This document shows positions 48,252 to 62,258 of a stretch of 64,000 bases of DNA, piece after piece; positions within the stretch are counted from its first letter, which is position 1, and each line of letters starts with the position of its first letter. Origin of the DNA: Vitrella brassicaformis. Taxonomy: Eukaryota > Sar > Vitrellaceae. A model generated the notes under the pieces. It was not told where the DNA came from and did no database searches. It was given only the letters and a program-made list of their open reading frames with translations. The DNA is taken from NCBI GenBank assembly GCA_001179505.1, contig CDMY01000295.1:251336-315335 (forward strand), in the 5' to 3' direction. The position numbers and the translations under genes are program-made.

Positions 48252-50171
48252 ATGTCAGGCAACGAAAGCATGGTTGAGAGGCTGAGGCGGCGGAACCAAG
48301 CTAGCAACCAAGGCGGCAACGTCAGCCTGAGGGACCGGCAGGGCGCTCGGGAGGAGCGCAACGCCATCGTGATTGAGGACTCATCAGATGAGGAGAGCGG
48401 CAGTGCTGCGATGGCCGGCAGCAGCAAGCGGCGGAGGATGGACAGCAGCCGCCCTGCCAGTGCGAGGAAGATATGTGTCATCTGCCAGGATGACTTGAAT
48501 GAACAACATGAGCTGTGCTTGCAGCTGGGGTGCGGCTGCACACATCACTGGGAATGGTGAGGAAAGAGAACGAACGCAGACACAGGAGGAGGGAACATTC
48601 ACGTCTGTCTGTCTGTCTGTCTATCGGTCGGTCGGTTTGTGTTATGTTTTTCCGTCAGTCTGAGCAACTACTTGAAGTTTGAGATGAAGGAGCAAAAGGT
48701 GCCCTTCACGTGCCCGACCGTCAAGGGGGACGGTCCTACTTCTTCCTCTTCTTCTTCTGCTGCCGCTGCCGCTTCTGGTGGTGGTAGTGGTGGTGGGATC
48801 GTGCGGTGCAAGCAGATGCAGGCCAGCGAGGTGCAGATAATGCTCGAGGAGGTAACGAAGCACGTCATGACACACACGAAGAACCTGCCACGCACGGAAT
48901 GGTTCTCTGTCTGTTCCGTCAGGCTGATTTCATTCGCTACTCGGAGCTGCTCATCGAGAGGCTGCAGGGGACTCAAGTATGCAGTAAGTGGACACACAGA
49001 ACACATGGCAGGCGAAAAACGCTTGTGCGAGTGAGTGCGTCATTCTCTCTCTGTCTGTCTGTCTGTCTGTCGGTTCTCCTTACTTCAGCTGGTCCCGACT
49101 GCGGCTATCGTGCGTTCCTCGGCGACGACGCGAGACTGCGGGAGGAGGGAGTGGGCTTCCCATGCCCTAAATGCGAACAGATGTAGGCTACGCAGAAAGA
49201 CAGACTGCATGACCCACCTCACCACGCACCGAATGTGTTTATGTCGTTATGTGATGGTGGGCATTTGTGTGTGCAGGTGTCTGGTGTGCGGTCTGAAGGT
49301 CCACAAGGGCATGACGTGTGTGCAGGCCAAGGCCACCCAGGACACCAACTCGTCGGATCGCAAGAACGAACAGGCATTCAAAGACTACCAAAACGTGAGC
49401 CACTAGAGCAGCCGATGCAGCCGATGCATCCACACACAACAGCCGGCTCTAATCTCGTTTGTTGTGTGTGGTTTGGGATTTGGTGTGTGCAGGAGAACAG
49501 GACGCGCAAGTGTCCTGACTGCGGCGCGGTGATAGAGAAGGTGGAGGGCTGCGACAAGATGCGGTGTCGGTGTGGTGCCAAGTTCTGCTACCAGTGCGGC
49601 GCGCGCAATGCCACCTGTGGATGCACATCCAAGTTCCACGGCTTCTTCGACACCGAATCGGTACACAGCGAACAAACCCATCCCAGCACCCATCCTCCAC
49701 TCCACCTGTCATACGCTCCCTGTGTAGGTCCGTAACAACTGGGCCAACTGGCCCCCCACGCGGAGCACCAACATGCCCCGTGGCGGTGGCGGCGGTCCCG
49801 ACATGGCCAACTTGGCCGCCCTCCTGCAGCAGCAGCTCAACGACCTGCCCAACATCGCCAGAGCCAACATGCCCCCTTACTTCCAACCCTACTTCCCCAA
49901 CGCATTCGGCGGCCCCGCTGCAGGTGCAAATGGCGCCGGCGGTCCACACGGGGGTGCTCACCCACACCACTCCTCTGCGGCGGCGGCGGCGGGGGCTGCT
50001 GCCGCTGCTCGTGCCCATGCCAATGCCGGTGGGCGCTCGTCGTCAGCTCGCGGAGGTGGAGAGCCCAGCATGTTCGATGAGATGTTTGCGGCGTTGGTTG
50101 GTGCGGCCGGGCCGCCTCGTGGACCGGCAGGGCGGCAGCGGGGGCAGGGTGCCAGGGGCTACTTGGGGTAG
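48252..50171 (+). CDS. RBR-type E3 ubiquitin ligase
   Basis: Seven exons: 48252-48556, 48659-48851, 48923-48983, 49089-49182, 49277-49394, 49493-49660 and 49728-50171, in phase, 460 residues. RING1 starts VCVICQDDL near residue 75 and ends in FTCPTV; an IBR-like segment holds CPKC, CLVC and CVQAK; RING2 reads CPDCGAVIEKVEGCDKMRC with FCYQCG. The Cys of EGCDKM corresponds to the catalytic Cys that takes ubiquitin as a thioester in HHARI and Parkin. A Ser/Ala/Gly-rich stretch of about 20 residues follows RING1. The C-terminal 150 residues are Gly/Ala/Asn-rich with a helix LAALLQQQLNDLPNI. The serine-acidic N-terminus (IEDSSDEESG) resembles a CK2 or SUMO-interacting type motif (inference). Substrate unknown. 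Confidence 0.9.
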
Positions 50172-50717
50172 GGGCATTGGACGGTTGCTTGCTGGGTCAT
50201 GTCATCATCAGGGAGTTTTGCCTGCCTTTTTGTGTTGTGCTGTTTGGAGGGCCCGGCAAGATGTGGTGGATGGATGGATGTGAGCCCTTGTCTATGTATT
50301 GATACATTTGTTCCATTTTGCAGGCAATTCGCAGACATGAACAGCCCAGCCCGGCCACACGCTGAGTTGCTTTTTCGCCGCACGATGGCGTCAAGTGTTC
50401 GCTGTGTTATATATATGCGTATCTATCTGTATCTACTACACGTGTGCTGCCGTGTGCTTCCATGTGCGTGCATTTTGCACATGACCGTCTCGAGTCGGTG
50501 ACGTGACGCCATTCATCAGCGTGATGGCAATATTTGGAATGCGCGTGTGCGGGTACATCAGAAGAAGTCACATTCATCGATAAAGGAGTCATCCACACAG
50601 CACAACACAACACAACACAACACACAAATACGCACAGGGCACAAACGAACGACAAATAATACCTACCCAGCTTCGCCTCGTGGACACATCCATCCATCCG
50701 TCCGTCCGTCCGTCACA
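50172..50717. other. Tail-to-tail spacer
   Basis: 546 bp between convergent RBR and BTB-like genes. It contains an ACAACACAAC run (50600-50622) and CCGT repeats (50697-50713). No gene is recognised. Confidence 0.5.
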
Positions 50718-52734
50718 TCACCAGTTCTTGATACCATGTGCAAAGAAGCTCCCCTCGTCCAGCCAGTACTCCCACTCGGTCATCAGCCCGCTCAGGTGCC
50801 CCACCTCACGCCCACCACCGCCAACATAACATGCACTCCCATGCGCAGACGGCAGCGGCCGGCTCACCGAGTAGTCCGTCGGCACAAACGACCGGACCAT
50901 CACGCTGCCCGCCACACACAGCACCGTCAGCCCGCCTTTGCACCCGTCATTGTGACCGATAACACCAGCAGGCATGGCGCAATCGCCCGTGTACTGCACG
51001 CACACGTCGTACCTTGGCCCGCTCTCTAAGTGGGAGGGGACGGAGTCGTGCGCCACGGCGACTGGCGTGCCGAGCACGTGGGCGAACGAGGGGGGCCGAG
51101 AGGGTGAGGGCACCGCGGTGGTGTTTTTTCCCTCGAAAGGCAGGAAGCGGCCCAGCACCGACACCACACCCTGAGAGCGGGGCTTGCCATACATCAGCAA
51201 CACACCAGACGCTCTCGACCGGATTTTCTTGACCTGACCCACACAAGCGAGATGCACTCTCTGCCTGGGACTGTGTGTCTGTGTCTGTGTGTGGTGTTCC
51301 CTCCCTCCTCACCTTTGCGAGCACGCCCCCAGTCGCCCCCGCCCAGTAGCCGCTGACGCCCCCCTCCTCTCTCCATGCAGCCGCCCTTTCGCAGCAGAAT
51401 ACAATGGCCCGCCCGAGCCCGCCGTCATGCAGCACGGCAAAGGAGCTGTCGCCACAGATCCACTCCACCACACCGCTCCCCAAGGCGCTGGACTGCCAGC
51501 TGTAGACGACGTCATTGCCGTCGCCATCGGCCATGCGGGACGGCGCGAGGCATAGCAGATGCAGGCTTGCATAAGGGGCGTGGTGTTGTGATGCGTCTGC
51601 AGCGTGTGCGTCATACGGTGTTCGGGAGAGGCCGAAGAGCCATCCCCCGTCCTTGAGCGACGCCGCCCAGCCCCGCCAGACGTGCGCGTCACCAGCACCA
51701 GCACCAGCCAACCGGGTCGTGCAGGTCACCCACCCTCCCGCACCCACACACGCGTGCACCGCCTGCTTGCCGATGAGCAGGAGGTTGCCGCCACCGAATG
51801 AGTAGACCTTCCCGCCCTTCCACGCCTCATCGAGAGCGGCTGGAAGATGATCCGGCGGCGACGCTGCTTCACCATCACGATCACATGGCTGCAGGGGCAG
51901 GAGGTCCCCTCGGATGGTCGCGTGGAAGGCCAGACGAGCTGCGGAGTTGAGGAGGGTCTTGGCGGTCTGTGGCGAGAGGGAGGGGGTGAAGGGGGCAAGG
52001 GCGAAGGAGGGGAGGGATGCGGGGGTGTGGGGGAAGAGGGACACCAGGCTGGCCTGCGATGTCGCGTCGATCAACACGTCACGCGTCCACATCCACACTG
52101 AACACACACACACACACACACACAGACGTCCAGGCAGTGAGTGACTGTGTCAGTTGCCCCTCGCTCCACCAAATGCGCACCTGGCATATAGTGCATTGCC
52201 GCATCAGTGGGCACACAAAAATACGCACACAGACGGAAAAACTCAGCCAGCAGCAGAGGCGACACCCGGAACGTCCTCACAATCTCATCATCCGCCCTCG
52301 CGGCCGCCACACTCTCACACTCTGCCGGCCCTCCGTGAGCGGCAGCAGCACCTTCCCCCTCCCTCTCGCCTGTGGCAGGCTCAGAGTTGATGTATGACAC
52401 GAGCAGAGAGAAAGCCCGGGAGAGGGAGCGGGAATCGCCGTCCCATTGATCCAAGATCTGGCAAGACAACAGCCACACGCAAGGGCAGGCGCACACAAAT
52501 AGATAACTGGGAAGTGATTTCCATCCATCAGCTGACCTGCACGGCGCCATCCTCTGTCCGGCTGTGCTGAAAGAGGGGCCTGTCAGTGGTGGAGAGCACC
52601 CTGGACAGCCAACTCGTCGAGAACAGGGGGGACTCCCGCGACACGCTGTACCGCTGCTGCCGCACCTCAAACACCACATCTACGCTCGCTGATGCCTCCG
52701 ACGCCTCTGAAGTCGCCTTTGCGTCAGATTCCAT
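50718..52734 (-). CDS. BTB/T1-like protein with unknown C-terminal domain
   Basis: Four exons, 52734-52537, 52457-52181, 52097-51313 and 51233-50718, join in phase to 591 residues. Residues 15-65 (VDVVFEVRQQRYSVSRESPL) fit a potassium-channel-tetramerisation/BTB pattern, continuing to ILLAEFF-type helices in exon 2 (VSPLLLAEFFRLCAYFCVP). Residues 160-590 are Gly/Ala/Trp-rich, with KVYSFGGGNLLLIGKQAV, WRGWAASLKDGGW and EWEYWLDEGSFF. They look beta-rich, possibly repeat-like, but I cannot name the fold. BTB proteins commonly act as adaptors for CUL3 ligases or as oligomerisation modules; that role is inference here. It is divergent from the 52900 gene. Confidence 0.75.
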
Positions 52735-52786
52735 TTTCTTCTCACCCAGCTGCTTTAGGGTCTTCCATGAAACCGCTGCTGCTTTA

Positions 52787-52794
52787 GCGAGCTT
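52787..52794 (+). promoter_or_regulatory. GCGAGCTT promoter motif
   Basis: In the 165-bp spacer between divergent starts 52734 and 52900, preceded by TTTA. It is the same core as in six other divergent spacers. Confidence 0.45.
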
Positions 52795-52899
52795 GGCATT
52801 TGCAAAGAGTCATCAGAAAACGGCGTACGTTCGGCCCTCGGGACAGCTGCATTGACACATCATGGCACAAGTAAGGGAAAGGAATGCCAGACTGAGTGA

Positions 52900-55674
52900 A
52901 TGCAACGATATGATGGCTTCTCTCAGGCGGCGGGCAGCCAGCCATCTCTCGACGAGCAGCTCGTACAACTTCTCGAGCTTCACGCACAGGTGAGGTCTCA
53001 CCATGTCCGAAATTGCATGCACAGATCACGTCACCCTGAGCTGATGTGATGTACGTATGCGTGTGGCGTTTCAGGTCGGAGAGCAGCTCGCCCACGTGCA
53101 GCAAATGGACCCTGCAACCATCGCCAAACAGGTCGGTGCACCCGCACCAGAGTCTGCGCACACGTCTGCATGTTCCCTTCCGGCCTGCCTGTCGTGTGCA
53201 GACTTGCTCCCCAGTGGCCCTCGGCCTCCAGCAGAAGCTGGCATTCGCCATGACGGTGGCCGCCAATGCCCTCAATCAGTCAAAGGCGGCCTTGTCAACA
53301 GCCACAGACACCACCAAGGCACTCGATGACCGAGTAGGCACAACACACACTGGAGGGTCCAGTTCGTTCATTTCCTACCTGCATCTGTCTGTGTGTGTGT
53401 GTGTGTGTGTGTGTCAGCGTCGTGAGAAGGACGGCGCCACGTTCCGACTGGTGTACGAGAGCGGCAAGCGGCCCACCAACCAGGGCCCCGCCGCCCTGCG
53501 CATGTCACGAGAGGAGCTGTCGCACCTCTTCGGCCACATGCAGCCGTGGGACCTCAGCCGCCTTCGCCTGGCCATCGGCAATAAGGTCTTCCTACAGGCG
53601 GCCAAGCAGTACACGGACATCGTCATCGACAGCTCGACGCCATCGGTCAGCTGCATGTGGGAGCGGATGCCGCTGTCGGCGGCCTTCGAGTGGGGCACGC
53701 GCATGCCGCATCTCAAGACTGTCGTCATCCGCCATCTGCCACAAAGCTTGTCATACGGCTGGTCATATACGGCTGCGTATAGAGTGTTGGGCGAGGTGGT
53801 CGACGGCCATGCCAAAGCCCGCAGCGAGCTGCACGAGTTGAAGCGGCGGGAGGCGGAGAGAGAGGGCCGACAGCCACCCAGGGAGGAGGGGACGTTGGAG
53901 TCCATCAGCTTCATCGAGGCGAATAGACACTGTAGCGGTTGGCCCGCAGCAAGCCGATTGCCCTCTCTTGCTGCCAAAGCCACCACCTCAGCCCCCTTCA
54001 CCCCCGTTCTCCATTCGCTCACCCACCTCAGCGGCCTTCGCCCTCGCGTCTGCGACTTGATCGACAACCACAAGTGGCAGATGCCATCGCTGCGGCACGT
54101 CACGGTGCAGGGAGAGGTCGATCGGCGCACCGAATGCGGATTCCTGAAGACGTCGCGGTGTCTGGAGAGCGTGGACCTCGGTCAGCGTGAGGACTTGCCA
54201 CGCGTGCTTGAGGGGTGCCAGTTTTCGTGCCTGAAGAGCATCAGTACCGTCGAGGTCGGAAGGCACGGCGAGAACTGCGTGCGCCGGCTGCAGGTGCGAA
54301 GGCAGACCTGACACATACATAGTGACCAGGGAGAGTAGGTGCCATTCTGTTTTCCTTGTGTCGTTTGCAGGCTGCCCTCGCATCTGGTGGCTGCACCCAA
54401 CTCCACTCGATCAGCATTCGCCTCGTCCCTTACGGGCTTGCCGGCGAGAGGGGAGTCTTCGTCAACGCAGATACAGTCGCCTCCCTGAGCGCCATCGACA
54501 GTCTCAGGACCTCGGCCGTCGCCGCATCCACTGCAGCCATCGATGTGCGGTTTGGGAACTTGCACATTCAGCATTTCATATTCTGCTTGTCGCTTCTCCA
54601 CGAGAGCCCTGCCCCTTCCCTCGCACCCACCTTTGTCCAAGACACACTCTGCCAGCTCGCCGCGGCTGCAAAGACCATCGTATGGGAGCCTTCTGCAGCT
54701 CACCTGATTGCCCCCACGGACATCAGCGAGACAGCCAAGCACCTCGCCGCCAAGCTGCGATTCTCTCAAGCCCATCTGCTGCGCCTGTCCCATCCTTGGG
54801 GCGCGGGCGCAAACACCGCAGCGCCCGCTGCGTCGTCCCCTTTGTGGTCGCTCATCAGCGACTTGTCGGCTGAGGCATTCCCCGACACGCTGACCGAGCT
54901 GAGGGCTACAGGACGATTTGGCTGCGAGGCCGCGCGGCAGTTGGCGGCGGCAGGCAAGATCAAGAATGTGCGGACCCTCGATGGCTGGTACACACCCGTA
55001 CCTGCGAGTCACGTGGCGGGGCTGCTGGCGGCCATGGGCGGAGAGAAAACGATCTCCACACTGAAGGTGACAGTCGAGGGAGAGGGACAGGGGCTGTCGT
55101 GCGGCAGTGACCCCGAGGCTATTCCACACATAAGGGACATCTACGTGGATTGCCCGACCGGTAAGATAGCGGGCATATACAGCACCACCATGTCCCCTTC
55201 ACCCGCCTCTCTCTCTGTGCGTTTGTATGCAGTGCGCGATGAGGCAGCATTGGATGAGGCCAATGCTGCCTCGTTTGTCCATGCCAGTCTCACCTCGTGT
55301 CTGCACATTCGCGGTCTGAAGAAGCTGACGATCCAGTGGGGCTGGCACCTCTTCAGGGAGCCTGCAGGGCACTTCCGAGAGCAGATGGAGGCCCTCTGCC
55401 CCACCGGCACCATGGGCGGCTTCCGCATCACAGTGCGCCGAGACAAGACGTGGCAGAAGTGGACGGTCATCGCAAGCCGAGCGACAGCAGAAGAGGTGAG
55501 TGGGTGGGCTTCTTCGCTACCGTGACTGTCCGTGCCACGCGTGTGTTCTTTGACGAATGCGTGCAGGATGATGAGAGTGAAGAAGATGATGACTCGGATG
55601 ACAGAGCCGCACTCTGTCTCTCCGAGTGGTGGCAGGCAGGTTTTGGTTCCGCGTGTCGTCGTGTCCGTGTCTGA
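52900..55674 (+). CDS. F-box-like protein of unknown function
   Basis: Seven exons: 52900-52989, 53075-53131, 53202-53333, 53418-54293, 54371-55160, 55233-55495 and 55567-55674, in phase, 771 residues. The start at 52900 (MQRYDGFSQAAGS) was chosen because only that frame gives phase-0 joins into the helical exons 1-3 (LDEQLVQLLELHAQVGEQL). Residues 115-160 (MSREELSHLFGHMQPWDLSRLRLA) resemble an F-box helix pair, and the rest contains leucine-rich stretches such as SLRHVTVQGEV and IRGLKKLTIQWGW, as in F-box/LRR proteins; both are weak matches. It has an acidic tail (DDESEEDDDSDD). The intron 55161-55232 is 72 bp, has no stop and is a multiple of three, so it could be retained without changing frame. 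Confidence 0.75.
53391..53414 (+). repeat. (TG)n run abutting a 3' splice site
   Basis: About twelve TG units end three bases before the exon that starts at 53418, in place of a polypyrimidine tract. Similar TG runs precede many acceptors in the window. Confidence 0.9.
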
Positions 55675-56192
55675 CATGATCCGATTCGAATCCTTTTTGA
55701 CGTTTGTTTATGCAACGGATCGATGATGTCTGTTTTCATGTTGCATTCATTCATCGGTATACCACATTGCATTCACCAGCCTCACTCACACCAGCGTCAG
55801 GTGCATGAACCAAAACACAGCAATCAATACATGCGTCGCGTCTGCTGGCGTCTGCCACACATGAAAGAGGCCAGAACGCCCACTTATCCTCCNNNNNNNN
55901 NNNNNNNNNNNNNNNNNNNNNNNNNNNNNNNNNNNNNNNNNNNNNNNNNNNNNNNNNNNNNNNNNNNNNNNNNNNNNNNNNNNNNNNNNNNNNNNNNNNN
56001 NNNNNNNNNNNNNNNNNNNNNNNNNNNNNNNNNNNNNNNNNNNNNNNNNNNNNNNNNNNNNNNNNNNNNNNNNNNNNNNNNNNNNNNNNNNNNNNNNNNN
56101 NNNNNNNNNNNNNNNNNNNNNNNNNNNNNNNNNNNNNNNNNNNNNNNNNNNNNNNNNNNNNNNNNNNNNNNNNNNNNNNNNNNNNNNNNNNN

Positions 56193-56223
<31 letters not shown>

Positions 56224-56269
56224 TGATCAAAACACTCTTTCCGGTGGTTGGTGTGTGTAGGCTGCTCGA
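55675..56269. other. Tail-to-tail spacer with assembly gap (55893-56192)
   Basis: It contains exactly 300 N followed by a T and a run of about 30 C. No gene is seen in the flanks. Confidence 0.8.
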
Positions 56270-58670
<2,401 letters not shown>

Positions 58671-58748
58671 CCTATCAAATCAATGGGGATCACACCGCAA
58701 CGCAGCGAGGGAGCCGGGGAAAGATGGACGCGTTTCTCCCCCGAAACT

Positions 58749-58769
58749 TTTAGGGTTTAGGGTTTAGGG
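58749..58769 (+). promoter_or_regulatory. Three TTTAGGG units (telobox-like)
   Basis: Three perfect tandem TTTAGGG units lie 79 bp upstream of the RPT2 start. Short interstitial telomere repeats (teloboxes) are promoter elements of translation and cell-growth genes in plants; the same use here is inference. Confidence 0.6.
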
Positions 58770-58777
58770 TTGGCTTT

Positions 58778-58786
58778 AAGCTCGCA
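58778..58786 (-). promoter_or_regulatory. TGCGAGCTT promoter motif
   Basis: AAGCTCGCA on the + strand, nine bases after the telomere-type repeats, 108 bp from the RPT2 start and 152 bp from the BTB-TLDc start. Confidence 0.5.
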
Positions 58787-58937
58787 TTCACCCACTTCTC
58801 AGCGGTTTTGCAGCGTGTCGACGGCTGATCTGGCTGCGAGAGAGGTGCCTGGACCTGTAGCTGCCGATTTCCAGCATCAGCACTCATTCCATCTCTGACC
58901 GCAGCCTCTCTCTCGCCACTTCAGCGCCGCATCAGCC

Positions 58938-61610
58938 ATGAAGACCTCGTCATCCATCGGCAGGGACACGGCAGACGCCAGCAGCAAGCTTGGCAGCAAG
59001 CCGGCAGACAAGAATCTGAGCGACCGGCCGCTGCTGCTCAACGTGGGCGGCACACTCATGGCGTTCCCCTGTGATGTGCTGCGTGGGGATGGCCTCGAGG
59101 AGACCTGCCTGGCGGTGCTGCTGAACCGATTCGATAGCTGGATGATAAGAGATGCCGACGGCATTCACTTCATCGACGCAGACCCATTCTACTTCACCTG
59201 GTGAGAGGGGAGGGCAGGGAAGCATGCATCGCTAATCGCTGTTCGTTCTCTCATCTCTGTGTGTGTCTGTGGTGTCAGGTTGGCTGTGAAGCTGCGTTAC
59301 CTCCACTACAACCGCATCGCCGTGACGGACATCACTGACGGCTGCCCCTCGTTGGCCTTCTACCACGACCGCTTCATGGCCCACACCGACCTGAGCATTG
59401 ACGCGCAGCCCGGCGATGAGAACAGTGAGGCCTTCCGCGACTTCATGGCCGTCATGGGCCCCTTCATCGACACATCGGCGGGCGGCACGGGCGGCAGGGA
59501 GGTGCTCAGCGTGACTGTGGATGACGGCCGCGTGGTGGCCACCACCGACGCCACGCTGGCCGACTACAACATACTCTACGACCGATTCACCAAGTGGGAA
59601 GCGACACAAGCAGAAATCACATGGTCGATGCACCTGACCTCGGACCCACTTTGTACGTGTGCAGGTATAGAGGGCCCGTTGTCGATGTGTCTGCGACCAA
59701 CCTCCACAAGTAACACCACACACACACAGCCAGATGGAACACACTATCTGTATGTGTGTGGTGTTGTGTGGAAACAGGGTGGTGGATTACGTTCGCCGCA
59801 TTCGGCTGGCCCCCGATGGTGTCACGCCGTTGCCGATGAGCACATCGCCTGGCGAGCTGCTGTATGCGTGTGAGATGTACGGCCTCATGGAGCGAGTGTA
59901 CCTCTCGATGATCGGCAAACCACACAGCCACATCAAATGCATCTTCAAGTGAGTCGGAAAGACCACACACAGCAGAGGAGATGAGAGAAAGGATGGACTC
60001 CCCGATCTGTGCGTGTTTCTGTTGTGTTGTACATCAGAGGATCGCGTGACGGCGGTGAGCTTGAGACACTGCTGGATCGCGTGACGGGTGCGCAGGGCGG
60101 CCTGCTGTTCGTCATCGAGGATGAAGAGCAGCACCGCTTCGCATGCCACTTGGAGGGGTCCCTCATCCCACCGACCGGCCCCACAGCAGTGCTGACCACC
60201 GGCTGCCCCGTGACCTTTTACTCCATCAGCGGCCCATTCAATGAGGAGGGCATCACCAAGATCACGGTGCCCCACCACCAGCAGCGTGTGGTAGTCGCCG
60301 GTAAAGAGGCGACGGTGAAGACCGACGACACGGTGGTCATCGGCGGGGTGGTCATCGGCGGGTGGTCATCAGTGCCGGTGCATCACGGCAAGGTGGTCAT
60401 CGGCGGCGGCCGCCTGTGGCTGGGTCATCGGGCGGGTGCACCGCCCCCGAACCCACGACGACGAGGGCCGACGGCTGGCGATCTGCACAGCTGCCGCCAG
60501 TGGCTGACGAGGGGTGACCTGCCGTCAGGCAAGACGTATGTGGGCAGCTTCCACCAGGGACGGGCCACTCTGGCCGGCAGCCATGTCTTCACGGCACACC
60601 GACTGGAGGTCTACCAGGTCAGATGGACTTTGAGGAATACATGGTTGTGTTGGGGCTGTATGTGTGTGTGTGGGCATTTCTGTGCGCCTGCAGGTGTGGA
60701 GCATCCGTCCGGCCGACCCGATCATCCCTGCCGATGAGCTGCAGGCCCTCGTCGACATGGCGGCCAACACGCCCATGGCCGCACAGCTGCTCTTCAAGTG
60801 AGTCAACCATCACATAGAGTGGCGGGGGAAGTGCACTTTCCGTCTCCTCTGTCTGTCTGTCTGTCTGCATGTCAGGGGTTTGCGTGACGGCTGGACGTAT
60901 GAGGCCCTGTTCGCCAAGGTGGGCGAGGCGGCCAACCTGCTGCTCGTCATCAAGGACACCGGCAGCCACACCTTCGCCAGCCATGTGGAGGGACAGCTCA
61001 AGCAGCCAGCCGACCCCACATCAACTCTGACCACCGGCTGCCCTGTGGCCTTCTACTCCATCAGTGGTGCGTTCAAGGAGGAGGGCATCACCAAGATCAC
61101 CGTGCCCCACCACCGGCAGTATGTGTCGGTTGCATGTGTCGGTTGCCGGCACAAAAGGAGCGATCGTGGCTTACAGCGGTGTGTACCGCGGCAAGGTGGC
61201 CATCGGTGGTGGCCGCCTGTGGGTAGGGGCCGAGAGGGGTGGGGCGGCTGGCGACCTTCGCCGCTGCTGCCAGTGTCTGCTGATACGGGACCTGCCCGAC
61301 GGCAGAAGGTACCGTGGCGACTTCACAACGCTGCCTGGGTACCCTGCCGAAATGCCAGTGGCCACCCTGGCGGCCAGTCCATGGTTCACGTGTGTCGATT
61401 TGGAGGTCTACAGACTAGAGGAGGTCGGTCAGATTCACACAGGATAGAAGCAGGGGGGCATAGCCGCGGGCATGGCACACCTGTTTCCTCTTGTCTGTCT
61501 ATGTTGTCTCGTGTTTATGTGTCTCCTGACAGGTGCCGTACAGTTGGCTGTGGCTGAGTGCGGCGGCGTCGCTGATGGAGAGCAGACAGAGGGGCATGGC
61601 CGCTCTGTAG
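58938..61610 (+). CDS. BTB/T1 protein with two TLDc-like units, frame disrupted by 13-bp duplication
   Basis: Exons 58938-59200, 59279-59593, 59665-59709, 59778-59948, 60038-60617, 60694-60797, 60876-61423 and 61533-61610. Residues 30-110 (LLLNVGGTLMAFPCDVL to KLRYLHYNRI) form a potassium-channel-tetramerisation-type BTB domain. Two TLDc-like units follow, about residues 265-458 and 493-671, each opening G-RDG and sharing TTGCPV-FYSISG, ITKITVPHH, GGGRLW-G and LEVY. TLDc domains occur in oxidation-resistance and V-ATPase-binding proteins; here the role is unknown. In exon 7 a perfect 13-bp tandem duplication at 61121-61146 shifts the frame in the middle of the second unit. Not counting one copy, the protein would be 696 residues with all joins in phase; as given, the shifted frame runs on to a stop at 61678. 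Confidence 0.8.
61121..61146. repeat. 13-bp tandem duplication causing a frameshift
   Basis: ATGTGTCGGTTGC occurs twice without interruption (61121-61133 and 61134-61146). Thirteen is not a multiple of three, and the conserved TLDc-like frame resumes only when one copy is not counted. Confidence 0.9.
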
Positions 61611-62258
61611 AGAGATCGGGAGGGCAGATATCGACCTACTCACGTGCCGATATAGTCCACACGACCCCACATCTGTAGCTATTGCTGTTGTAGCCATTGC
61701 GTCGAGGCCCTCGTCTGAGCGGCCAGGTGTGCCTGTCTCTGTCTGTCTGTGGTCTTTTTCTCCTTCTTACTCTCTCTCTCTCTCTCTGTCTGTCCCTCCC
61801 TGTGCATACGTCCGTTCTCTTCATCCATCCATATATCTCCGTCTCTCTGTCTCCCTGGTGCATGGCATGCACTCAATGCTTTGGTGCATGGCATGGAGTT
61901 GCGCTGCTGCGTGTGATTGTGTGTACAGTTACTTCAGAAACAACATGCGGCTATCACACTACCCTCAGAGCTACAAATCCATTCAGCTACAAATCCATTC
62001 ACCTCTCACCCACTGCCACTGTGAGCTTCAGGGACGACAGGCGGACTCGGCAATGCATTCAATGAGTCAGCCCAGCCAACCGACGTACATAGCAATTCAA
62101 CTCTTACCATCATCTCCCTCTCGAGTCCGCATCACAACGCATGAGCCGCGTCAGGCAGCCACGAACATAATGAGAATAGAGGAGAAACCAATTACAGCAG
62201 TCCGCTGAATGATGCACCGAGACAGGCTAAACACACCTTTATGTCGCCCTTGCCGCCC
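61611..62258. other. Tail-to-tail spacer
   Basis: 648 bp between convergent genes. TC-rich run at 61725-61800. The shifted frame of the upstream gene extends to 61678. No other gene is seen. Confidence 0.5.

Noticed and set aside
55678-55700. tRNA-like T-loop (GATTCGAATCC followed by TTTTT)
   Set aside because: No matching acceptor, D or anticodon arms upstream; the preceding bases are the end of the F-box-like gene.
58749-58769. Chromosome end or healed telomere
   Set aside because: Only three units, with unique genes on both sides.
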